Source: Spirochaetales bacterium (GTDB taxonomy: Bacteria; Spirochaetota; Spirochaetia; Treponematales; Rectinemataceae). Taken from it: a DNA stretch of 7,429 nt. The notes beneath the pieces were generated by a model, which was not told the origin of the DNA, searched no databases, and saw only the letters and a list, made by a program, of their open reading frames with translations. The DNA lies in assembly GCA_015657395.1 (NCBI GenBank), contig JADLKI010000005.1, positions 160,121 to 167,549 of the forward strand, read 5' to 3'. Each line of letters begins with the position of its first letter. The stretch's first letter is position 1. Both the position numbers and the translations under genes were made by a program. This document shows, one piece after another, positions 1-6,003 of this stretch.

Positions 1-306
1 GCGGTAGCGGGTCGTCTGGATGATGAGTTCGTAGTCCGATTCGCGGGCCGCTGCCTCGATGCCCCTCAGCATGGGCACGAAGAAGTCGCCCGAAATTTCG
101 GGGACGAGGAGTCCCAGGGCCTTCGTGCCCTTGCCAGCCAGCGCGCGGGCCGCCGCTCGCGGCGAAAAGCCGAGGGCTTCGACTGCGGCGAGCACGCGGC
201 CGCTCTTCTCCGGATCAACGTAGGAGCTTCTGTTGAGAACGCGGCTCACCGTGGAGATTGAGACGCCGGCCCGGACGGCGACGTCGAAGATTGTTGGCTG
301 GCTCAT
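1..306 (-). CDS. LacI-family transcriptional repressor, N-terminal part (runs off the left edge)
   Basis: The first 102 residues of a LacI/GalR-type repressor, a cytoplasmic dimer or tetramer that binds a palindromic operator until a sugar or sugar-phosphate ligand releases it. Residues about 4-24 (TIFDVAVRAGVSISTVSRVLN) are the family helix-turn-helix, with the usual VSxxTVSRVLN recognition helix. Residues 47-60 (GFSPRAAARALAGK) are the hinge helix that enters the minor groove. From residue 64 (LGLLVPEISGDFFVPMLRGIE) the periplasmic-binding-protein-like ligand domain begins. The start is the ATG complementary to 304-306, preceded by GAGGG at a normal distance. The body is GC-rich, unlike the sugar cassette to its right. 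Most of the ligand domain lies outside the window, so the effector cannot be guessed. The divergent orientation next to a sugar-transport operon fits a local regulator, but that is inference. Confidence 0.95.
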   Translation of the reverse strand, partial: MSQPTIFDVAVRAGVSISTVSRVLNRSSYVDPEKSGRVLAAVEALGFSPRAAARALAGKGTKALGLLVPEISGDFFVPMLRGIEAAARESDYELIIQTTRYR

Positions 307-333
307 CGCACACGACCCTCACTATCCTCTCTG

Positions 334-347
334 TGAAAGCGCTTTCA
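334..347. promoter_or_regulatory. LacI-type operator, perfect 14-bp palindrome
   Basis: TGAAAGCGCTTTCA is a perfect inverted repeat with the central CG typical of LacI-family and cre operators. It lies between the predicted -10 box of the leftward repressor promoter and the repressor start codon, starting about 6-7 bases past the expected transcription start. Repressor bound here would block its own transcription, so autoregulation is likely. A global CcpA-like regulator could also read it, because it fits the cre pattern. I saw no second copy in front of the transporter, kinase or dehydrogenase. Confidence 0.8.
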
Positions 348-359
348 TGAGACAAAAAT

Positions 360-388
360 AGAATACAACCACTTTTCTTCCCAGTCAA
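360..388 (-). promoter_or_regulatory. Sigma-70-type promoter of the LacI-family gene
   Basis: On the minus strand, TTGACT (complement of 383-388) and TATTCT (complement of 360-365) are separated by exactly 17 bp. This matches the housekeeping -35/-10 arrangement with 5/6 and 4/6 consensus bases. Transcription would start near 353 and run left through the palindromic operator into the repressor gene. Confidence 0.7.
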
Positions 389-568
389 TAAAAATTTCGG
401 AGGATTCTGATCTCTCAAGGGACAGGGTATCTCTCCTTCACAGCGTGTCTGGTCAGTTCAGACTTAAACCGGAAAGTTATCACCGACTGTGACAATTGAT
501 CTTCTTTAGGGAAATTTAATTTACGTTACGCATCTTCCTTCCCTTGACAATACCCTCTCACAGATTCT
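389..568. other. Gene-free AT-rich stretch, probably decayed mobile-element DNA
   Basis: No frame on either strand carries a convincing protein here; all are broken by frequent stops. The stretch lies between the repressor promoter and the IS-like terminal repeat, so it may be the remaining interior of a decayed insertion sequence, but no transposase motif can be read. A perfect TTGACA at 544-549 faces the sugar operon. No -10 box lies at a suitable distance, so I do not call a promoter. Confidence 0.4.
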
Positions 569-595
569 GGCCTCCGACAAACCTGGGGCGGTTCA
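569..595. mobile_element. Terminal inverted repeat of an IS3-family (IS51-group-like) element, remnant
   Basis: Read on the minus strand from 595, the sequence starts TGAACCGCCCCAGG and continues through GTCGGAGGCC. From memory this matches the form of IS3-family ends of the IS51 group, such as the IS6110 end: TGAACCGCCCCGG, a few variable bases, then CGGAG. The tip falls at 595, so the element would extend leftwards. No matching second end and no transposase reading frame were found in the window, so only one end remains. The truncated binding-protein gene begins right beside the tip, which fits an insertion that cut that gene. The identification rests on this single 27-bp motif. Confidence 0.5.
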
Positions 596-596
596 G

Positions 597-1452
597 TACC
601 ACCAAAATCTTGACTATGAAACGCCGAATCAGCAGAATCAATCGTTTCAGAAGAAGGAATTGGCAGTGTAAATGGCCACCTTATTCGTCATGAGTTTTTG
701 GTCTTGATCAGAGGGCCCAGCATAGTCTGTGGTGAGAAATCTATTATCGACATGGGTGTCGCTGCTGCAGATAAGGCAGGTATTCCTGTATTCCTAGGAG
801 ATACTGAAATATTCGGGATACGATTGTAAATGGAACAAGCAACTGCTGGGCTATGGGCGGTTTTCTTGGTAGCCAAATGATTGATCGGATAAGGGCTACT
901 AGGAAAGGGGATGGGCCTTCCTATGTGGCCATTATTGGCATGAATGACCTTTATGTTCATAGACAAAGACAACAAATGATCGAAGCTGTTGTGAATAGTC
1001 CCGAAAACCCTGACATCAAACTTTTAGCCACTGAAAATGTTACCGTCATGAACTGGCAGACTGCTTCATACGATATCGCCAAAGCTTGGATTGCAAAATA
1101 TGGTAAACAACTCAGTGCGATTATTGGAACCTGGGACGGAATTAGCTGGGGTATTGCTAGAGCTGTTGCTGACTCCGGATATACAAAGGACGATATATTC
1201 ACGATGTCTATTGATGGTTCCGAGCAGACCTATGACATGATTAGAAAAGGCATGCCATTCGTAGGTGTTATCGCCCAAAATTTTGGTGGCTGGGCTGCAG
1301 TTATGGGTGATGCTATCCAAGCTGTTGTGGTAGAGCATAAAGATCCGAAGAACGTCGTCCCTGCAAGTAGGACCGTATATGTCCCATATGTATGGGTTGA
1401 TGCAACCAATGTACCTGCAGCTGGGCAAGGAAACGATGTGTTTGAGAAATAA
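597..1452 (+). pseudogene. Sugar ABC transporter substrate-binding protein, 5'-truncated and frameshifted
   Basis: Remains of a periplasmic (or lipoprotein) sugar-binding protein of the Peripla_BP_4/RbsB type, which delivers substrate to the permease. Three reading frames each hold a consecutive part. Bases 597-668 give NLDYETPNQQNQ, then a stop. About 668-815 gives VLIRGPSIVCGEKSIIDMG and AADKAGIPVFLGDTE, then a stop. About 817-1452 gives the C-terminal two thirds, including NGTSNCWAMGGFLGSQ, IIGTWDGISWGIARAV and FTMSIDGSEQTYDMI. Both frame changes fit loss of a single base. About 60 N-terminal residues, including the signal peptide and start, are missing; the homology begins directly at the IS-like end at 595. 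The ATG at 853 opens a 199-codon frame, but it is internal to the family alignment and has no good ribosome site, so it is unlikely to be a true start. The ATPase follows after 69 bp. Confidence 0.8.
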
Positions 1453-1510
1453 TACAATATTTTAAAATGAGAGATTAAAGGTATTCTCCATTCTTTGATA
1501 TATGGGAGGG

Positions 1511-1515
1511 GGAGG
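1511..1515 (+). promoter_or_regulatory. Strong ribosome binding site that fixes the ATPase start
   Basis: GGAGG within a G-rich run (1504-1515) lies 6 bases before the ATG at 1522. It selects this ATG over the upstream in-frame TTG at 1495, which would add nine residues (MIYGRGRNI) and has no comparable site. Confidence 0.8.
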
Positions 1516-1521
1516 AACATA

Positions 1522-3033
1522 ATGTACGCTAATGAAGAAATTCTTAGCTGTAACGGACTCTATAAGAGCTTTGGATCAACAGTTGCCATCAAGGAAGTCG
1601 ATTTTTCCTTAAATAAAGGGGAGATCATGGGTCTGGTAGGAGAGAATGGCGCTGGTAAATCAACATTGATCAAACTTTTAGCGGGGGAACATCTACCGGA
1701 ACGTGGTAAAATTTTCTACCGTGGAAAGCAGGTATCATGGAAAAATCCAAACCAAGCCTTGAAAAATGGTATCGGTATTGTTCACCAAACTCCATTGCTT
1801 ATTAGGGAGCTAAATGTTGCAGATAATATTTTCCTTGGTCAAGAATTTACCGTAAATGGGTTGCTTAGTGAAAAAATAGCCTTTTCAAAGACTCAAGAGT
1901 TACTCGAGGAATATAAAATATTTCCTAATCTTGATCTCACAAAAAAAATTATGGACATGAGTGCTGGGGAAAGAGAAGTTGTAGAAATTCTTAAAGTGCT
2001 TTCTTATCGACCTGATATTTTGATTATGGACGAGCCAACAGCAAGCTTGCCAAGCAAAGAAATTGAAGAATTGGTCAAATTATTGAAAGCATTAAATCAG
2101 AACGGCAATTTAAGTATTATTTTTATTTCTCATAAGCTTGAAGAAGTTTTTGATGTCTGTAGTGAAATTACTGTTTTGCGAAACGGAGAAATAGCTGGCC
2201 AAGTCGATAAAGAACATTTTAATAAAGATATCATTATTAAAATGATGATTAATGATGATATTAATAAATTCTATCCAGGAAAATCTAAGAATAGTGGAGA
2301 ACAATTACTTCAGATTAGTCATCTTAGTTATAATCTTAATAATAGAGAATTATTAAAAGATATTAATTTCACTGTAAATAAGGGAGAAATAGTAGGATTT
2401 TATGGCTTGATGGGTGCGGGAATGACTGAACTGATGGAATGTATCTTTGGATTGAGGGATTATAGTAAAGGTAAAATTATTTTTAAAAATCAGGAACTTA
2501 GCAAAACACCAGTTCATCAAAGGATTGAGAAAGGAATTTATTATATTTCTTCTGATCGTCACAAATATAGCATTTTTAATTCCTTTACTATTTTAGAAAA
2601 TCTAAGTATATCACATTTATCTCATATATTTAAACATGGTTTTCTAGACAATAGAAGAGAAAAAACTCTGGTAGAAAAAGCAATAAACAATATAGACTTT
2701 AATGTAAAGTATGCCAGCTTGGATCAAAAAATGAGCGAACTTAGCGGAGGAAACCAGCAAAAAGTTGTCATTCTACGTTGGCTTCTTAAAGAATGTGAGG
2801 TTTTAATTCTTGATGACCCAACTGTTGGCATAGATATTGCTACGAAACATGACATTTATCTTTTATTAAGGCAATTAAACAGTAAAGGCATAGGAGTAAT
2901 CCTTATTTCATCAGAAATAGCAGAAATTCTAGGTATGGCAGATAGAATTTATACTATGAGTGATGGACAAATTTCTGCAGAACTTAAAGATAATGATATT
3001 AGTCAAGAAAATATTTTGAAGAATATTGTTTGA
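1522..3033 (+). CDS. Sugar ABC transporter ATP-binding protein, double-domain (RbsA/MglA/XylG type)
   Basis: A 503-residue protein of usual RbsA-family length, with two fused nucleotide-binding domains. It sits on the inner membrane face and powers monosaccharide import through the permease encoded next. Domain 1 has Walker A GENGAGKST (40-48), Q-loop Gln89, a weak signature SAGE (147-150), Walker B ILIMDE (166-171) and switch His204. Domain 2 has a degenerate P-loop GLMGAGMTE (295-303) with Met where the lysine would be; the family commonly has Arg. It also has a canonical signature LSGGNQQK (407-414), Walker B VLILDD (427-432) and Ser at the H-loop, as is usual here. Asp432 replaces the expected glutamate, so only the composite site using domain 1 Walker motifs and domain 2 signature looks fully active. 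The permease follows after 18 bp, so they are co-transcribed. The sequence does not reveal which sugar is carried. Confidence 0.95.
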   Translation: MYANEEILSCNGLYKSFGSTVAIKEVDFSLNKGEIMGLVGENGAGKSTLIKLLAGEHLPERGKIFYRGKQVSWKNPNQALKNGIGIVHQTPLLIRELNVADNIFLGQEFTVNGLLSEKIAFSKTQELLEEYKIFPNLDLTKKIMDMSAGEREVVEILKVLSYRPDILIMDEPTASLPSKEIEELVKLLKALNQNGNLSIIFISHKLEEVFDVCSEITVLRNGEIAGQVDKEHFNKDIIIKMMINDDINKFYPGKSKNSGEQLLQISHLSYNLNNRELLKDINFTVNKGEIVGFYGLMGAGMTELMECIFGLRDYSKGKIIFKNQELSKTPVHQRIEKGIYYISSDRHKYSIFNSFTILENLSISHLSHIFKHGFLDNRREKTLVEKAINNIDFNVKYASLDQKMSELSGGNQQKVVILRWLLKECEVLILDDPTVGIDIATKHDIYLLLRQLNSKGIGVILISSEIAEILGMADRIYTMSDGQISAELKDNDISQENILKNIV

Positions 3034-3051
3034 AATAATGAGGTAAATAAG

Positions 3052-4062
3052 ATGTCAATACTAACAAAGGAAAGTGATTATCACGACTTATTAACAAGGA
3101 TTAAGTCGATTATTAAGAATAAAGAATTGTTATATGCTTCAATCTTAGTTGTAATCATCTTTAGTATTTTTGCTCCAAGATTCTTTTCTCTTGATAATAT
3201 CTCGAATATTCTTATGACAGCTTCAATCGGAGGTGTTCTAAGTTTAGGCCTTTCTTTTGTAATGATGGGTGGTGATTTTGACCTCTCGTTTGCAACAGCC
3301 TGTGGACTCTTAAATGTTATAAACATGATTTTACTCAACTACGGCTTCAATATGTATTTAGTATTTATTATTTCAATATTACTGGGTATTGTATGGCAGC
3401 TGTTTAATGCTTGTCTGATAGTCAAAATCAAAATCCATGCTTTTATTGCAACAATTGCTACGTTAAACATAGCAAAAGGATTTATATACTGGATAACTAA
3501 AGGACAGACATTTTATGGGAAATATCCTCCAGCAATAACTATAATCAGCCGAACAATGCTTTTAAAAGTAATACCAGTTTGTGCATGTATATTTGCTTTT
3601 TTAGGGGTAATAGCATATTTAATTGGTAATCATACTAAGTATGGACGCTACCTTTATGCAATCGGTTCTAATTCAGATGCAGCAAGGTATGTTGGTATTA
3701 AGGTAGATGTTTGTAGAATTAAAGCTTTTATATTAAATGGCATCTTTATGGGGATAGCTGCTATTATGCTCAGCTCTAGATTAACTAGTGCCCCTGCTAC
3801 AGGAGGCGATGGCTATCAGATGACGGTTATTGGGGCAGCTTTTTTGGGTGCCACCGTCTTTAGGCTCGGTGTAGTCAATATTGGTGGTAGTATTTTAAGC
3901 ATTTTATTACTAGTTATTGTGGATAATGGATTGGTTATGTTAAATGTTCCATTCTATTATCAATATCTTGTACAAGGCTTAATTATTATCAGTGCTGTAT
4001 CTTTCATTTCTTTTAGAAATAGAAAAGGGGGGATGGCAGGTAAAGGACCAGCCATTATGTGA
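3052..4062 (+). CDS. Sugar ABC transporter permease (BPD_transp_2 / RbsC type)
   Basis: A 336-residue integral membrane protein of typical RbsC size, forming (as a dimer) the channel for the neighbouring double ATPase. Hydrophobic segments lie roughly at 27-42, 56-72, 80-95, 102-124, 130-147, 172-192, 225-243, 256-271, 277-298 and 304-321. Family landmarks are MMGGDFDLSFATACG (71-85), matching the usual GGIDLSVGS motif. YGRYLYAIGSNSDAARYVGI (197-216) is the cytoplasmic loop that contacts the ATPase, and SSRLTSAPATGGDGYQMTVI (241-260) follows it. The usual GRGSVxG stretch is replaced by RLGVVNIGG (271-279). The ATG at 3052 has GAGG 8 bases upstream. It is among the most AT-rich genes of the window. 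The operon holds one permease gene, normal for this class because it homodimerises. Confidence 0.95.
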   Translation: MSILTKESDYHDLLTRIKSIIKNKELLYASILVVIIFSIFAPRFFSLDNISNILMTASIGGVLSLGLSFVMMGGDFDLSFATACGLLNVINMILLNYGFNMYLVFIISILLGIVWQLFNACLIVKIKIHAFIATIATLNIAKGFIYWITKGQTFYGKYPPAITIISRTMLLKVIPVCACIFAFLGVIAYLIGNHTKYGRYLYAIGSNSDAARYVGIKVDVCRIKAFILNGIFMGIAAIMLSSRLTSAPATGGDGYQMTVIGAAFLGATVFRLGVVNIGGSILSILLLVIVDNGLVMLNVPFYYQYLVQGLIIISAVSFISFRNRKGGMAGKGPAIM

Positions 4063-4065
4063 CAT

Positions 4066-4089
4066 ATATCAGATTAGAAAGTCTGATAT
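4066..4089 (+). other. Intercistronic hairpin between permease and kinase
   Basis: ATATCAGA (4066-4073) and TCTGATAT (4082-4089) form a perfect 8-bp stem. A G-T and an A-T pair extend it inwards to a 4-base loop. It begins 3 bases after the permease stop. No T-run follows immediately (the nearest is TTTTT at 4104-4108), so it is more likely an mRNA-stability or partial-attenuation structure than a full terminator. It could set different levels for transporter and kinase. Confidence 0.45.
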
Positions 4090-4173
4090 CTATATTCTTG
4101 TAGTTTTTAAAATGACTTATAAATTTGAAAAAGTGAGTCAAAAACGATTACTTCCGTGAAAGGAATAGTCAAA

Positions 4174-5691
4174 ATGAAATATTTATTAGGTGTTGATGTA
4201 GGTACATCTGGGACAAGAGCTGCATTACTGACAACTGATGGAGACTTGATATTTACTACTTATACACATTATGACTTTAAATCACCTGCTTCAAACTGGG
4301 TAGAGCAAGATGGTGATTTATATTGGGAAAATGTCATTACTGTGATCAAAAGGGCAGTGACCAAAACAAAGGAGAACTCCTCTGAAATTATCGGGGCTTG
4401 TATTAGCGGACTTGCTCCTGATGCTTTATTGGTCGACAGGGAAGGCAAGCCTTTATATCCAGCTCTTCTTTGGTTGGATAGAAGAGCTATAGAAGAAGAA
4501 GTATGGTTAAAAAAAGAGTTCGGAGAGGAAAATATCTTCGACCTTACCGGTAATGTAATTGACTCCTATTTTGGGATGGTAAAAATCTTATGGCTAAAAA
4601 AAAATCGTAAAGAAATCTATGATAAAGCATACAAAGTACTTAATATCGCTGATTATATTGTGCAAAAGTTAACTGGCAAATTTGTGACTGATTATTCTCA
4701 TGCAGCTTGTACAGGGATTGCTTATAATGCTCACAAAAAAGAATGGGACGTGGATATGCTAAAGGAGCTTGGTATTGATGAGGATAAGTTGCCTAAGCTC
4801 GAACGAGCGGATAGCATAGCCGGTTATGTGACCAAAGAAGCTGCACTTATAACAGGGCTGGATATAAACACACCTGTTGCAGTAGGGACCTCAGATGGTA
4901 TGGCAAACTTCGTTGCTGCAGGTATTTCCCAAAAAGGAGAGAATGTAACTAGCCTAGGAACGTCTGGGTTATGGGGGATATTGACTCCTGAGAATAAATT
5001 TGTTCATAAAATGTTAAATATTCCAGCCTTTATGGCACCTCATGCCAATATTACAATAGCTGCTCTTGCATATTCGGGTGGGCTATATAAGTGGCTACGA
5101 GATAATATTTTTGGGGAAGATAAAAATAATGCATATCAGATTATGGATCAGCAAGCTGAGCTGATATCTGCAGGGAGTGGGGGGCTTATCACATTACCAT
5201 ACCTAGCAGGGGAAAGGACTCCTATTTGGGACCCATATGCTAGAGGCGTTCTCTTTGGCCTCTCCATCAATAGCAGCAAGAGTAGTATTTTCAGATCAGC
5301 TCTCGAGGGGGTTGGGTTAGCTTTTCTAGACAATTTAAAGAGAATAGAGGCTGATGGGGTTGTGCTAAATTCAAAAATGATTGTCACAGGTGGTGGTGCA
5401 CAAAGCAAGGTTTTAAGACAAATACTGGCTGATGTTTTGGGTTTGAATATAATCTTTGTTGGTGGTCAAATCAGTGCTGAAGTTGGTGACTGCTTTATTG
5501 CTGGAAAGGCTGTAGGTGCTTTCTCAGGCTATGAAGTAGTCAAAGAAAAAATCCCGATATTGGAAAAGACAGAACCAAATCTTAAATTGAACAAATTCTA
5601 TAATCGCCTTTATGAAGAGATATATAAAGAAATTTATCCAAGGCTTAAAGATTTGTTCCGTAAGATGGAGGATCTGAGGGGTCTGCTTTAA
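4174..5691 (+). CDS. FGGY-family carbohydrate kinase (xylulokinase-like, substrate unresolved)
   Basis: A 505-residue cytoplasmic sugar kinase transferring phosphate from ATP to a sugar or polyol. The N-terminal domain opens with GVDVGTSGTR (6-15), whose Asp8 and GTSGT loop bind Mg-ATP. The sugar-facing region is SGLAPDALLVDREGKP (78-93) and PALLWLDRRA (96-105). The second domain has GTSDGMAN (238-245), with likely catalytic base Asp241, SLGTSG (260-265), YLAGERTPIWDP (343-354), RGVLFGL (357-363) and the adenine loop TGGGAQS (405-411). True xylulokinases usually carry Gln-Met-His where this protein has Leu-Ala-Pro (80-82), so I do not name it xylB. The ATG at 4174 is chosen because AAGGA lies 9 bases upstream; a GTG at 4156 would overlap that site. 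The gene follows the permease by 111 bp, fitting phosphorylation of the imported sugar. Confidence 0.93.
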   Translation: MKYLLGVDVGTSGTRAALLTTDGDLIFTTYTHYDFKSPASNWVEQDGDLYWENVITVIKRAVTKTKENSSEIIGACISGLAPDALLVDREGKPLYPALLWLDRRAIEEEVWLKKEFGEENIFDLTGNVIDSYFGMVKILWLKKNRKEIYDKAYKVLNIADYIVQKLTGKFVTDYSHAACTGIAYNAHKKEWDVDMLKELGIDEDKLPKLERADSIAGYVTKEAALITGLDINTPVAVGTSDGMANFVAAGISQKGENVTSLGTSGLWGILTPENKFVHKMLNIPAFMAPHANITIAALAYSGGLYKWLRDNIFGEDKNNAYQIMDQQAELISAGSGGLITLPYLAGERTPIWDPYARGVLFGLSINSSKSSIFRSALEGVGLAFLDNLKRIEADGVVLNSKMIVTGGGAQSKVLRQILADVLGLNIIFVGGQISAEVGDCFIAGKAVGAFSGYEVVKEKIPILEKTEPNLKLNKFYNRLYEEIYKEIYPRLKDLFRKMEDLRGLL

Positions 5692-5932
5692 CCTAAGTAG
5701 GGTATGTAATATTCTTATGTGATCGCAATTTAAGTGACTTGCTATGGTCGTGAAGATTTACAAATTGATTTTGAAGAGCATACTATATGTGTGTCCTTGA
5801 TGAACCGGACCATATATGCTAACAAAGAGACCCAAGATGGCAGAGCAGCAAAGGGAGAATGAGAGAAAGAAAGAGGATCTCATGGGCAATGCGGAGAAAA
5901 CACTCTTATTCGAGAGAAGATCATGCCGACTA

Positions 5933-5962
5933 TCGAAAGTCTTGTGATTCGAGGAGTATAAT
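5933..5962 (+). promoter_or_regulatory. Probable promoter of the alcohol dehydrogenase gene
   Basis: TCGAAA (5933-5938, 4/6 match to the -35 consensus) is followed after 18 bp by a perfect TATAAT (5957-5962). A second TATAAT overlaps it at 5962-5967. Transcription would start near 5970, about 34 bases before the ATG. This suggests the dehydrogenase can be expressed apart from the transporter-kinase operon. No palindromic operator is visible next to it. Confidence 0.5.
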
Positions 5963-5991
5963 ATAATCGCTAACTAATTAAGTCTTTACAA

Positions 5992-5996
5992 GGGAG
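5992..5996 (+). promoter_or_regulatory. Ribosome binding site of the alcohol dehydrogenase
   Basis: GGGAG, inside AAGGGAGAG, lies 7 bases before the ATG at 6004. It belongs to the AT-rich side of the composition boundary, so the translation signals come from different DNA than most of the coding region. Confidence 0.7.
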
Positions 5997-6003
5997 AGAA
6001 AGC

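Larger units (their letters stand above)
5692..6003 (+). other. Intergenic region between kinase and dehydrogenase, possible decayed ORF
   Basis: No confident gene is present in these 312 bp. One frame is open from GTG 5734 to TGA 5860-5862, then from 5863 to TAA 5959-5961. It gives about 75 codons interrupted by a single stop and includes GREDLQIDFEEHTICVSLMN and REKIMPTIESLVIRGV. I do not recognise these, and no good ribosome site precedes the GTG. It may be a gene remnant or chance. An imperfect hairpin with AGCATA/TATGCT arms spans 5777-5820. The region stays AT-rich up to the dehydrogenase start and ends in a probable promoter. Confidence 0.4.

Noticed and set aside
449..485. GGTCAGTT...TTAAACCGG stretch resembling repeated end sequences of IS21-family elements
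   Set aside because: Only one loose copy is present, without the repeats or a transposase, so the resemblance is too weak to call.
544..549. Perfect TTGACA as a promoter facing the sugar operon
   Set aside because: No -10-like hexamer lies at 15-19 bp; the nearest candidate, GATTCT at 563, is only 13 bp away.
853..1452. A 199-codon frame that could be annotated as a complete binding-protein gene from ATG 853
   Set aside because: The ATG aligns to the middle of the family, the same frame continues upstream to 808 with family-like sequence, and no ribosome site precedes it. It is the 3' part of a broken gene.
5837..5947. 36-codon frame starting MAEQQRENERKKEDL, with ERRSCR resembling a nitroreductase start
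   Set aside because: The frame is very short and lies in a purine-rich tract with a weak ribosome site; the resemblance covers only a few residues.
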